64,000 bases of DNA from Dyella humicola (GTDB lineage Bacteria > Pseudomonadota > Gammaproteobacteria > Xanthomonadales > Rhodanobacteraceae): contig NZ_JAPDPC010000001.1 of the NCBI RefSeq assembly GCF_026283945.1, positions 992,001-1,056,000 on the forward strand, given 5' to 3'. A program made the position numbers and the translations under genes. The notes beneath the pieces were generated by a model, which ran no database searches, was not told the origin of the DNA, and saw only the letters and a list, made by a program, of their open reading frames with translations. Shown piece after piece: positions 36,139-44,866 of the stretch (the first letter of the stretch is position 1; each line of letters opens with the position of its first letter).

Positions 36139-36959
36139 GGTGTCGGGTCCAGACTGGCGGCCAGTTCAGCGCCGCGGCGCGTGGCGGCAGCCACGGCGCG
36201 GGCCACGATGGAATGAAAGTGATCGGCGGCGAAGCTTTCCAGAGCCGCTTGCGTGGTGCCATGAGGCGAGGTGACGCGCTGGCGCAGTTCGCCTGGATCC
36301 TCGCCGCTCTCGGTCAGCATGCGGCCGGCACCCAGGCAGGCCTGGGCGGCGAGGGCGCGGGCGACGTCGCGCGGCATGCCCTGCGCAAAGGCGGTATCTT
36401 CCAGTGCTTCCACCAGGGCGAAGAAATAGGCCGGGCTGGAGCCGGCAATGGCGGTGACGGTATCCATCAACGCCTCGTCGTCGATCCAGCGGGTGAGGCC
36501 GACGGCATCCATGATGTGCTGGGCCTGTGCACGTTGTTCCGGGCTCACCCGCCGGTTGGCGCAAAGCCCGGTGGCGCCCGCGCCGATCAGCGCCGGGGTA
36601 TTGGGCATGCAGCGCACGATGGGCAGCGTATGGCCAAACCAGCGTTCCAGCTGGTCGATGCGCACGCCGGCGGCGATCGAGATCAGCAGCGGGCGTTGGC
36701 GATGCAAGGTGTCCTGCAGCTCGGCATGGACCGCCGGCATGATCTGCGGCTTCACCGCCAGGATCAGCACATTCGCCTCGGCCGCGGCCAGGCGGTTCTC
36801 GCCATAACAGGCCACGCCGAAGTCCCGCCCCAGCTCCTGGCGTGCCTCGGCCCGGGGCTCGGCCACGCTGATGGAGGAGGCAGGGATGCCGGTCTTGAGC
36901 AGGCCGCCGATCAGGCTGCGCGCCATGTTGCCGCCACCGATGAAAGCAATACGTGTCAT
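36135..36959 (-). CDS. proC: Pyrroline-5-carboxylate reductase
   Basis: A 274-residue ProC, the last step of proline synthesis. The N-terminal NADPH motif I-G-G-G-N-M-A-R-S-L-I-G-G and the C-terminal A-G-S-S-P-A-Y and V-T-S-P-H-G-T-T segments are standard. It is coupled to yggT. The usual upstream gene yggS is not here; 317 bases of apparently non-coding DNA separate it from divergent pilT. Confidence 0.95.
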   Translation of the reverse strand: MTRIAFIGGGNMARSLIGGLLKTGIPASSISVAEPRAEARQELGRDFGVACYGENRLAAAEANVLILAVKPQIMPAVHAELQDTLHRQRPLLISIAAGVRIDQLERWFGHTLPIVRCMPNTPALIGAGATGLCANRRVSPEQRAQAQHIMDAVGLTRWIDDEALMDTVTAIAGSSPAYFFALVEALEDTAFAQGMPRDVARALAAQACLGAGRMLTESGEDPGELRQRVTSPHGTTQAALESFAADHFHSIVARAVAAATRRGAELAASLDPTP

Positions 36960-37276
36960 GCAGGTTCCTCGCCAATCCGGCGCCTACCTTACAAGACGGC
37001 GCCTCGGCTCGTCCCGTGGCGGAAGTGCGGGCGCCTGGGCCACCCGCGGCCAGACTTCTGCAAACCACGTCCCCTCTTTGGGTAGTAGAGCGAATGAAAG
37101 GCTGGTCGCCCGGGCCATCGCGCGAGTAGTATCGGCCCGCTGCATGGGGAACCGGGTTTGGACCGTTCGGACGGCGTCTGCGCGCTTGCGCGGTGGCGCC
37201 GCGTCCATGGATACCCCCGGCCGTGCGGCCTTGCCGCAGCATGTCATCCAGATGATCGGGTTGAGGGGAACGCCAG
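36960..37276. other. Intergenic region between divergent proC and pilT
   Basis: No convincing gene, RNA or repeat was found in these 317 bases. In many gammaproteobacteria yggS lies here between pilT and proC, but no trace of it can be read. GAGGGGAA at 37263-37270 is the ribosome binding site for pilT. Promoters for both genes must lie here, but none stands out. Confidence 0.6.
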
Positions 37277-38314
37277 ATGGATATCGCCGAACTGCTTGCC
37301 TTCTCGGTGAAGAACAAGGCCTCGGACTTGCACTTGTCCGCCGGTCTGCCGCCGATGATCCGTGTGGACGGCGACGTCCGCCGCATCAATATTCCAGCGC
37401 TGGAGCACAAACAGGTGCACTCGCTGATCTACGACATCATGTCGGACAAGCAACGCCGCGACTATGAGGAATTCCTCGAGGTCGACTTCTCCTTTGAGAT
37501 TCCCGGCCTGGCCCGCTTCCGCGTCAACTCGTTCAACCAGAACCGTGGCGCCGGCGCGGTGTTCCGTACCATTCCTTCCGAAGTGCTCACGCTGGAGGAT
37601 CTCGGCGCGCCGCCGGTGTTCCGCGACCTGATCGAGCAGCCGCAGGGCCTGATCCTGGTGACCGGGCCTACCGGCTCGGGCAAGTCGACCACGCTGGCGG
37701 CGATGGTCGACCACATCAACAAGAACGAATACGGCCACATCCTCACCATCGAGGACCCGATCGAATTCGTGCACACCTCGCAGAAGTGCCTGGTCAACCA
37801 GCGCGAAATCCATCGCGACACCCACGGCTTCAACGAAGCGCTGCGATCGGCACTGCGTGAAGACCCGGACTACGTGCTGGTCGGCGAGTTGCGCGACCTG
37901 GAGACCATTCGCCTGGCGCTGACCGCCGCGGAAACCGGTCACCTGGTGTTCGGTACGCTCCATACCAGCTCGGCCGCCAAGACCATCGACCGTATCATCG
38001 ACGTGTTCCCGGCCGGCGAAAAGCCGATGGTGCGCTCCATGCTGTCCGAATCCCTGCGCGCGGTGATCTCGCAATCGCTGCTGAAGAAGGTAGGCGGCGG
38101 TCGTATTGCGGCGCACGAGATCATGGTGGGCATCCCGGCCATCCGTAACCTGATCCGCGAGGACAAGGTGGCGCAGATGTACTCGTCCATCCAGACCGGT
38201 CAGCAGTACGGCATGCAAACGCTCGACCAGAACCTGCAGGACCTGGTCAAGCGCGGCCAGGTCACTCGCCAGCAGGCGATGGGCTATGCCCGCAACAAGG
38301 ACATCTTCAAGTAA
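37277..38314 (+). CDS. pilT: Type IV pilus retraction ATPase PilT
   Basis: A 345-residue secretion ATPase that depolymerises type IV pili and drives twitching. The N-terminal PAS-like domain begins MDIAELLAFSVKNKASDLHLS. The Walker A is G-P-T-G-S-G-K-S-T, the Asp box and Walker B lie in the middle, and the PilT-specific A-I-R-N-L-I-R-E motif near the C-terminus is intact. pilU follows after 38 bases. Confidence 0.98.
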   Translation: MDIAELLAFSVKNKASDLHLSAGLPPMIRVDGDVRRINIPALEHKQVHSLIYDIMSDKQRRDYEEFLEVDFSFEIPGLARFRVNSFNQNRGAGAVFRTIPSEVLTLEDLGAPPVFRDLIEQPQGLILVTGPTGSGKSTTLAAMVDHINKNEYGHILTIEDPIEFVHTSQKCLVNQREIHRDTHGFNEALRSALREDPDYVLVGELRDLETIRLALTAAETGHLVFGTLHTSSAAKTIDRIIDVFPAGEKPMVRSMLSESLRAVISQSLLKKVGGGRIAAHEIMVGIPAIRNLIREDKVAQMYSSIQTGQQYGMQTLDQNLQDLVKRGQVTRQQAMGYARNKDIFK

Positions 38315-38352
38315 GCGGTTGGTCGTTGGGTTGAATCCAGAGGGTCCGTGCC

Positions 38353-39519
38353 ATGAGTGATTTTGATTTCTCCTCGTTCCTGAAGCTGATGGTGCACAAG
38401 AAGGCATCGGACCTGTTCATTACGGCCGGTGTCGCGCCCTCCATGAAGGTGCAGGGCCGCATCGTGCCGATCACGCAGAGCCCGCTGTCGCAGCAGCAGT
38501 CGCGCGACATGGTGCTCAACGTGATGACGCCGTCGCAACGCGAAGAGTTCGAGAAAACCCACGAGTGCCAGTTCGCGATCTCGGCGCAGGGCGTGGGCCG
38601 TTTCCGCGTGTCCTGCTTCTACCAGCGCAACTGCGTAGGCATGGTGCTGCGCCGGATCGATTCGAAGATCCCCACCATCGAAGAACTTAGCCTGCCGCCG
38701 GTCATCAAGCAGCTGGCCATGACCAAGCGCGGCATCATCATCTTCGTCGGCGGCACCGGTACCGGTAAGTCGACCTCGCTGGCGTCGATGATCGGCTACC
38801 GCAACGCCAACTCGACCGGTCACATCATCACCATCGAGGACCCGATCGAATACGTGCACAAGCACGAGGGCTGCATCATCACGCAGCGCGAGCTGGGCAT
38901 TGACACCGACAGTTGGGAAAACGCACTGAAGAACACGCTGCGCCAGGCGCCCGACGTCATCATGATCGGCGAAGTGCGTACGCGCGAGACGATGGAGCAC
39001 GCGATCAACTTCTCCGAAACCGGTCACTTGTGCCTGTGCACACTGCACGCGAACAACGCGAACCAGGCGATGGACCGCATCCTGCACTTCTTCCCGGAAG
39101 ACCGCCGCTCGCAGCTGTTCATGGACTTGTCGCTCAACCTCAAGGGTGTGGTTGCACAGCAGCTGATCCCGACCCCGGACGGCAAGGCGCGCCGTGTTGC
39201 GGTGGAGGTGCTGCTGGGCACGCCGCTGGTGCAGGACTACATCCGCCAGGGCGAGATCCACAAGCTCAAGGAAGTGATGAAGGAGTCCACCAACCTGGGC
39301 ATGAAGACCTTCGACCAGAGCCTGGTGGAGCTTTATCACGCCGGCGAGATCTCCTACGAGGACGCTCTGCGTCACGCCGACAGCTCCAACGAAGTGCGCC
39401 TGCGCATCAAGCTCGCGCAGGGTGGCGATGCGCACACCTTGTCGCAGGGTCTGGACGGCGTGGAGCTGGAAGAGACCAAGGACTCGCAGAACTTCGGCGG
39501 TGGTCTGTTGCGACGTTGA
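38353..39519 (+). CDS. pilU: PilT-dependent accessory retraction ATPase PilU
   Basis: A 388-residue paralogue of PilT that boosts retraction force as an accessory motor. The Walker A is G-G-T-G-T-G-K-S-T. The protein lacks the A-I-R-N-L-I-R-E motif and has a longer C-terminal tail, both as in known PilU. It is cotranscribed with pilT and followed by an intrinsic terminator. Confidence 0.96.
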   Translation: MSDFDFSSFLKLMVHKKASDLFITAGVAPSMKVQGRIVPITQSPLSQQQSRDMVLNVMTPSQREEFEKTHECQFAISAQGVGRFRVSCFYQRNCVGMVLRRIDSKIPTIEELSLPPVIKQLAMTKRGIIIFVGGTGTGKSTSLASMIGYRNANSTGHIITIEDPIEYVHKHEGCIITQRELGIDTDSWENALKNTLRQAPDVIMIGEVRTRETMEHAINFSETGHLCLCTLHANNANQAMDRILHFFPEDRRSQLFMDLSLNLKGVVAQQLIPTPDGKARRVAVEVLLGTPLVQDYIRQGEIHKLKEVMKESTNLGMKTFDQSLVELYHAGEISYEDALRHADSSNEVRLRIKLAQGGDAHTLSQGLDGVELEETKDSQNFGGGLLRR

Positions 39520-39544
39520 TCGCCCTCGCCACGCGGCTGGCGGA

Positions 39545-39576
39545 AAGAAGGAGCCCGATGGGCTCCTTCTTCGTTT
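39545..39576 (+). terminator. Intrinsic terminator after pilU
   Basis: A perfect 12-base stem AAGAAGGAGCCC / GGGCTCCTTCTT with loop GAT is followed by CGTTTC. The purine-rich left arm would also serve the convergent BON-domain gene. Confidence 0.8.
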
Positions 39577-39606
39577 CAGCTGCCGCCAGACACGGCACGG
39601 GAACGC

Positions 39607-39972
39607 TTACTTGGCGGTATCGCTGATCGTGAGGCCACTGGTATCGACGCTCTTCACGCCCTTCACCTTTCGGGCTACCTGCGCGACCTTGGTTTTCTCC
39701 GTCGAACTAGTCGCCGTGCCCGTCACGGTTACGACGCCGTCCGTGGTGGAGACGTTGAGATCTGTGCTGCTAACGCCCTTGGTCGTTGCCAGCTCGGACT
39801 TCACCTTGGTGGTGATCCAGGCATCGGCGGTCTTGTCGGGCACGGTCTGGTTGTCCGACTGCTTCTGCATGGCGGCATCCTGAGCGGCAACCTGCGCGAA
39901 CGGCACGACCGAGAACGCGGCCACCAGGCCAGCGGCAATGAGCGTCTTGCGAATCACGTTGTTGGTGCGCAT
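39607..39972 (-). CDS. BON domain periplasmic protein
   Basis: A 121-residue exported protein with a signal peptide (about 1-30, ending V-A-A-Q) and a single BON domain (about 48-118) of the OsmY type. It includes W-I-T-T-K-V-K-S-E-L and the D-G-V-V-T-V-T-G turn. BON domains associate with phospholipid membranes, and OsmY-like proteins respond to osmotic stress and aid envelope folding. The start at 39972 has AGGAG upstream. Confidence 0.88.
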   Translation of the reverse strand: MRTNNVIRKTLIAAGLVAAFSVVPFAQVAAQDAAMQKQSDNQTVPDKTADAWITTKVKSELATTKGVSSTDLNVSTTDGVVTVTGTATSSTEKTKVAQVARKVKGVKSVDTSGLTISDTAK

Positions 39973-40163
39973 GGGGAATCTCCTGTAGTGGGGAAGCGCT
40001 GTCCTTGAGACAGACGGCTGCCGCGGGTGGCGGCATCCGTGGCACCTATCCAAGCAGCCGCAACATGAACCAGGCTCGGCTGATACCGACAACGGTTCAG
40101 TGCGCGATTAGTGTTGCGAAGAAAATGTGCGCATGACGTTGTCATCGCGTTCGCAGGAATCGG

Positions 40164-40197
40164 GGCCAACAATGAGACGCAGAACACATTGTTGGCC
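40164..40197. promoter_or_regulatory. Perfect inverted repeat in the divergent BON/V4R intergenic region
   Basis: GGCCAACAATG (40164-40174) and CATTGTTGGCC (40187-40197) form an exact 11-base inverted repeat with a 12-base centre. It is the only strong feature in the 403-base gap between two divergently transcribed genes. A smaller GTGAA-ACG-TTCAC palindrome lies near 40306. The gap is relatively AT-rich. An operator or leader hairpin is inferred. Confidence 0.5.
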
Positions 40198-40375
40198 TCA
40201 TTTGCATGCGGTAACTGACGCCAGGATGACGTTCGCAAACTCGTGCGTCATTGGCACGGCGAAGTGATCGAAACACCGTGAATATGCCTCGATACACGTA
40301 TTGTGAAACGTTCACTCATCCGGCACATTGCCAAGATAAAACATAGTGTCGTCAGGCTTGATTTCGGGGGGGATC

Positions 40376-41155
40376 ATGGCCGAGTTGGAAGTTCGGGTGA
40401 TATCCGAACGGCGTGAAGGATTGCTCATCGCGTTGGGTCGTGTCGTCAGCGAGCACGGTCACGTGCTGGTGCGCCAGCGTCTGTCGCCAGACGTCCAGGG
40501 TGCGAGCCTGACCCTGGTGTTGCGTGGTCCAGACGGATCTCGATCCGCCTTGGAGCAGGCGCTCAGTGTGCATCCGCGTGTGCTGAGATTCGAATCGTCA
40601 TGGCGCACGGCCGAAAAGCATTTCGTGCCAACACTGCTGGACGCCGTGGACGTCGAAGTATCGGCCGTCGCGCTGTCGCCGCCGAAGGCGCTTGCCCTGG
40701 GCATGCCATCGGCTGCCGACGTGGCGCGGGTCGAGCGCATGTTGCCCAATCTGGCCAAGGACTATCCGCGGATCTTTCCGTGGTTGATCAATCTCGAGTA
40801 TGCAGTTGACGCTGAAGCGCGGGAGGCGTCCCTGCATTTTGCGGGCCGGCGTGCCGGGGCCTGGGTGTTCCGCCGCGATTTCGCCTTCGGTGCGCGCCTG
40901 GCTGCCACCGACGCCTTGAAGCGCATTGTCGTGCCGGCATTGCGCGATTTGGTAACCGTGGAATTGCGCGGCGATCAGCTGTATGTGCGCGGCTGCCCGT
41001 TGTGCCAGCCCGGCGGATCGTCCGGTGGACGATTCTTCTGTGGCTTCATCGAGGGATTGCTGGCCGATGCACTGGCGACCGGTGCGCCAAGCGCCAGCGA
41101 GGTCAATTGCCATTGCCACGGTGCGCCCGAGTGCGTCTTCGAACTGGCACCGTGA
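40376..41155 (+). CDS. ACT-like plus V4R domain protein
   Basis: A 259-residue soluble protein. Residues 1-75 look like an ACT-type ligand-binding fold (L-E-V-R-V-I-S-E-R-R-E-G-L-L). Residues about 115-258 resemble a V4R (4-vinyl reductase) domain, which binds small molecules or metals. Six cysteines cluster in the last 55 residues (207, 210, 222, 245, 247, 253), including C-P-L-C and C-H-C-H-G-A-P-E-C. The ATG at 40376 follows GGGGGG; the track start 30 bases upstream has no better signal. It is followed after 19 bases by the MHYT gene, suggesting a joint sensing role. Confidence 0.68.
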   Translation: MAELEVRVISERREGLLIALGRVVSEHGHVLVRQRLSPDVQGASLTLVLRGPDGSRSALEQALSVHPRVLRFESSWRTAEKHFVPTLLDAVDVEVSAVALSPPKALALGMPSAADVARVERMLPNLAKDYPRIFPWLINLEYAVDAEAREASLHFAGRRAGAWVFRRDFAFGARLAATDALKRIVVPALRDLVTVELRGDQLYVRGCPLCQPGGSSGGRFFCGFIEGLLADALATGAPSASEVNCHCHGAPECVFELAP

Positions 41156-41174
41156 TCGATTCAAGGGGGATTTC

Positions 41175-41918
41175 ATGCAGGACATGCATCAGCACTACAA
41201 CTATCTGCTGGTAGGACTTTCGTACCTGGTGGCCGTACTCGGCTCCTTCACCGCTTTGCAGTTCGCGCTAGGCATTCCCTTGGCGCGTACGCCGGGACAG
41301 CGCTGGGGCTCGATTCTCGCCGCGGGCACGGCCATGGGTGGGGGCGCCATCTGGGCCATGCATTTCGTCGCCATGCTCGCGTGCAGCATGGGTGCGCAGG
41401 CGACCTACGACGTCGTGCTGACCGCCATCTCGGTGCTGCTCGCGGTGGTGGTGTCTTCGCTGGGACTGGCGATTGCGGGTAGCGCTGTCTTTCGTTGGAC
41501 CAACCTGCTGGCAGCCGGCACCTTGATGGGGCTCGGCGTGGCGGGCATGCACTACCTCGGCATGGGCGCCATGCTGATGTCGGCGCAGGTGACGTATGAC
41601 ATGTGCCTGGTCGCGTTGTCGGTGTTCATCGCCATCGTCGCATCGACGGCTGCGTTATGGCTGGCCTTCAATCTGCGCGGAAAACTGCAGATGCTGGGCA
41701 GCGCCCTGGTCATGGGGATAGCCGTATGCGGCATGCATTACACCGGCATGGCCGCGGCGACCTTCAATCAGGGCGGAACGCTGCCCGCCGGATTTGAACA
41801 GGGCGTGCGGGGTGATCATCTGGGCGGGGTGATCGCCATCATCGTGATGGCGATGCTGGTGCTTGCCCTGGCGATCAGCATCGTTCGCCAGTATCGACGG
41901 TCGGTGCTTTCCATCTAG
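41175..41918 (+). CDS. Stand-alone MHYT domain membrane protein
   Basis: A 247-residue integral membrane protein made only of an MHYT domain with about seven helices. The three repeated motifs are M-H-F-V at 62, M-H-Y-L at 125 and M-H-Y-T at 187, each on the outer side of a helix. MHYT domains are predicted to bind copper and sense oxygen, CO or NO, usually fused to GGDEF, EAL or kinase domains; here no output domain is attached. The ATG at 41175 has AAGGGGGA upstream. It forms a two-gene operon with the V4R gene. Confidence 0.88.
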   Translation: MQDMHQHYNYLLVGLSYLVAVLGSFTALQFALGIPLARTPGQRWGSILAAGTAMGGGAIWAMHFVAMLACSMGAQATYDVVLTAISVLLAVVVSSLGLAIAGSAVFRWTNLLAAGTLMGLGVAGMHYLGMGAMLMSAQVTYDMCLVALSVFIAIVASTAALWLAFNLRGKLQMLGSALVMGIAVCGMHYTGMAAATFNQGGTLPAGFEQGVRGDHLGGVIAIIVMAMLVLALAISIVRQYRRSVLSI

Positions 41919-41965
41919 GGCCTGTTGATCCGCCCTGGCTCGGGAGCGGTTGAGGGCGCTCCAAC

Positions 41966-41995
41966 CACAAAGGGGCGCCGAAGCGCCCCTTTGTG
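41966..41995. terminator. Bidirectional terminator between MHYT and lipoprotein genes
   Basis: A perfect 13-base stem CACAAAGGGGCGC / GCGCCCCTTTGTG with tetraloop CGAA lies between two convergent genes. Confidence 0.8.
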
Positions 41996-42016
41996 ATGAC
42001 GACCGCTGTCGCTGCC

Positions 42017-43780
42017 TTACTTCAGTTCGTTCTGGTTGGTGATGACCAGGCCATCGTCTTCCATGTGGACTTCGGCGGCTACCGACTTGATGCGCGCCGC
42101 CTGTGCCTGCATCGACTCGAACTGCTCCTTGGAGTGCTCGGCCGCGGCCTTTGCCGCTGCCGCGGCGGCCGGGTCAGCGTGATCGGCCGACGTGGTGAGC
42201 TGAGCGATATGGTCGGCCCTTTGTGCCATGGCCTTGACCCAGGCAGAGTACATATCGCCACTAAGCTGCAGGCGGCCGAAGCGGCCGGCATCGCCGGTGG
42301 GTGCGTTCAGCATTTCGCCCAACCTGCTGTCTTCGCCCGCGCCAATGGCCAGGGCGAGTGCCTTCGGACCCATGGCCGCCCACACCGGCGCACCCAGCGG
42401 AGCAGTCACCTCAGGCGGCAGCGCCATCGGCTTGCCATCCGTGGTGAGCTTGAGCTGCGACAGGCCGGAGGCCACCATCTGGCCCATCGCCAGCAGTGCC
42501 GTCGGGTTCGACGTGCCGATGACAATGCGGCCGCTGAACTTGGGCATGCTGTCCGTGCTGCCCGCCTCGAAGCTGTCCAGCGCCACGCGCAGGCCAAGCA
42601 GGTCACCCACCGGGGGCACCGCGGCCTGCTGAGACAGCGTGCCGATCTTCACGAAGCCATCGTTGAGGTCCGTCAGCGACTGGCAGGTGAACGGCTTGGA
42701 GGCCACCGCTTCGGCCTGTGCGCTCCAAAACGCGCGCAGTTGCGCCACTGGCAGCGCCAGGCTGACATCGAACGGCGCGGTGCCCGCAGTGCCCAGTCCC
42801 GGTAGTTCCACCTTGAGACCGGAGAATGCCTTGGTGATGTCATCGGCCAGCGCGACGTCCCAACGCAGGTTCTGGTGCTTCTCGTCGAGCTTGGTATAGC
42901 CAAAGCTCACCGAAGGCACGCGAGCAGCAATGCGCGAGGCTTCACCTTCACAGCTCGGCGAGATCTGCAGCTGGTTGGCCACCGGCTCGCCCGTCTTGGC
43001 CGATTCGGCCGCGGCGCGAGCCTTCCGCAGGGCATTGAACATCGGGTCCTTGCCGCCAGCGGCCAGCGGCAGCAGGCGCACCAGGTCGACCTGGCCAATG
43101 GCCCACGGCTGGTAATCCTTGGCCTTGGCCAGCTTCTCCAGGCGACCATCGTCCTGCAGGTTCTTGGACGGGCGATCCAGGCCGAGCGCCAGACGCAGCG
43201 TGGCTTCGGGTGCATCGGTCGGCAACAGCGCAGCAATCGCCTGCTTGCCGACCACGGCGATGACGACTTGGGTATCCGTTTCCGTCGACACATGCTTGCG
43301 GTAGCTCTGGCTACCCACGGTGGCCGTGTCGAACGGCTTGCCATAGGCGGTTTCCAGGCGTCCGACAAAGGCGTCGAAAGCCTTGGCATCGGTCAGCTCG
43401 AAACGGATCACGGGTGAGAGTCCCAGGCCGTAGAAGGCCGAGCGACCCTTGATGTTGAGGCCCGCGTTCTGCGCGAACTGCTCGATCGTCTTGCCGTCCA
43501 GCTCGGCAATCACGGCCTTCAGGAGGCGTGCGGTATCGGGGTCCTTTTCGGCCATGTCGTCCGCCGCGGACTTCAGCTGCACCAGCTGCGAGGGAAGCTG
43601 CGCATTGGTCTGCGCCAGCAGCGCCTTGCGGGTGTCGTCGTCGAGGACGTCGAGGTTGGCCACCACGTAGGGCGTGTCGGCCGGCACAAAAGCAAGGGGT
43701 GCGTCCTTGTCCTTGTGATGGCACGCAGCCAGAAGTACGCCGGCGAAACCCAGCGCCACAAAGCGCGTCGTCGATCGCAT
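42017..43780 (-). CDS. Uncharacterised 587-residue lipoprotein
   Basis: The protein begins MRSTTRFVALGFAGVLLAAC with a clear lipobox (L-A-A-C, Cys about 20), so it is membrane-anchored in the envelope. The mature part starts F-V-P-A-D-T-P-Y-V-V-A-N, a pattern seen in large proteins of the DUF3352 kind, and ends in an Ala/Glu/Gln-rich coiled-coil helix (about 535-587). No catalytic motif was recognised. The start at 43780 was chosen for the signal sequence; the frame extends 83 codons further into pyrB. It is a single gene. Confidence 0.75.
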   Translation of the reverse strand: MRSTTRFVALGFAGVLLAACHHKDKDAPLAFVPADTPYVVANLDVLDDDTRKALLAQTNAQLPSQLVQLKSAADDMAEKDPDTARLLKAVIAELDGKTIEQFAQNAGLNIKGRSAFYGLGLSPVIRFELTDAKAFDAFVGRLETAYGKPFDTATVGSQSYRKHVSTETDTQVVIAVVGKQAIAALLPTDAPEATLRLALGLDRPSKNLQDDGRLEKLAKAKDYQPWAIGQVDLVRLLPLAAGGKDPMFNALRKARAAAESAKTGEPVANQLQISPSCEGEASRIAARVPSVSFGYTKLDEKHQNLRWDVALADDITKAFSGLKVELPGLGTAGTAPFDVSLALPVAQLRAFWSAQAEAVASKPFTCQSLTDLNDGFVKIGTLSQQAAVPPVGDLLGLRVALDSFEAGSTDSMPKFSGRIVIGTSNPTALLAMGQMVASGLSQLKLTTDGKPMALPPEVTAPLGAPVWAAMGPKALALAIGAGEDSRLGEMLNAPTGDAGRFGRLQLSGDMYSAWVKAMAQRADHIAQLTTSADHADPAAAAAAKAAAEHSKEQFESMQAQAARIKSVAAEVHMEDDGLVITNQNELK

Positions 43781-43913
43781 GTTTATTCCCTTAAATGGAG
43801 GTGTGTTATCGCGCCGCGCATTATGCCCGGAATCAAGGGCTGGCGCGGTGCACCACGGCCAGGGCGGCGCCGTGGCGGGATCTTCGTTGGCTAGGGATTG
43901 GACTACCCTGTTG

Positions 43914-44840
43914 TCAGCGGCCCAGCACCTCGGCCAGCACAGCCATGCGCACGAAGACGCCATTGCCGACCTGCTCAAGGATACGGGACTGCGGACCATC
44001 GGCCACTTCCGAGGCGATCTCGATGCCACGGTTGAGCGGGCCCGGGTGCATCACCAGGGCGCCCTTGGCGGCACGCTCGAGGCGACGATTGTCGAGGCCG
44101 TAACGGGCGAAGTACGCCGCTTCGTCGGGCAGGTCGGTGGCGGCCATGCGCTCTTTCTGCAGGCGCAACATGATCACCACGTCGGCGCCTTCGATGGCGG
44201 CGTCGAAATCGTCGGTAAGCACGCAGCCGGGGAATTCCGCCGCCTCGGGCAGCAGGCCACGCGGAGCGCACAGGCGAATTTCCTTCGTACCCAGGGCCGT
44301 GAGTGCGTGCACGTCCGAGCGGGCCACGCGGGAGTGCTTCACGTCGCCGCAGATCGTCACGGTGAGCCGCTCGAAATCGGGGCGATGCTGGCGGATGGTC
44401 AGCACATCGAGCAATCCCTGCGTGGGATGCGCCCGATTGCCATCGCCGGCATTGATCACCGAGACGCCGCTCATGGCGTGGCGCACGAGTTCTTCGGGCG
44501 TGCCCGACTGCTTGTGGCGCACCACGATGGCATCCAGATGCATCGCCTCAAGCGTGTGCAACGTATCGAACAGCGCCTCACCCTTGCTGGTAGAGGAGAA
44601 GCCGATGTCGAAGTTGATGACGTCGGCGCCGAGCCGGCGCGCGGCCAGCTCGAACGACGTGCGCGTGCGCGTCGAGGGTTCGAAAAACAGGTTGAGTATC
44701 GTGCGGCCGCTCAGCATGTCGAGCTTGCGCGTGCCGTGGGCGCAACCCTCGCGCATGGTCTCCGCGCGGTCGAGCAGGCGCTCGATGGCGGCGCGGGGCA
44801 GGTTTTCCAGCGTGGTGAGGTGGCGCAGGCGTGAGCTCAT
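43914..44840 (-). CDS. pyrB: Aspartate carbamoyltransferase catalytic subunit
   Basis: A 308-residue PyrB, which commits carbamoyl phosphate to pyrimidine synthesis. The carbamoyl phosphate motif F-F-E-P-S-T-R-T-R-T-S-F and the aspartate-binding M-H-P-G-P-L-N-R-G are present. The G-D-G-N-R-A-H-P-T-Q segment reads slightly differently from the usual G-D-G-x-x-x-H-P-T-Q only in variable positions. It follows ruvX by 26 bases on the same strand. pyrR, which sits between these genes in pseudomonads, is absent. Confidence 0.96.
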   Translation of the reverse strand: MSSRLRHLTTLENLPRAAIERLLDRAETMREGCAHGTRKLDMLSGRTILNLFFEPSTRTRTSFELAARRLGADVINFDIGFSSTSKGEALFDTLHTLEAMHLDAIVVRHKQSGTPEELVRHAMSGVSVINAGDGNRAHPTQGLLDVLTIRQHRPDFERLTVTICGDVKHSRVARSDVHALTALGTKEIRLCAPRGLLPEAAEFPGCVLTDDFDAAIEGADVVIMLRLQKERMAATDLPDEAAYFARYGLDNRRLERAAKGALVMHPGPLNRGIEIASEVADGPQSRILEQVGNGVFVRMAVLAEVLGR

Positions 44841-44866
44841 GGGGGCGTGTCGTCGAAGGGTGGGTA

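Noticed and set aside
40303-40318. GTGAA-ACG-TTCAC palindrome as an operator
   Set aside because: Five-base arms are short enough to arise by chance and no second copy is nearby.
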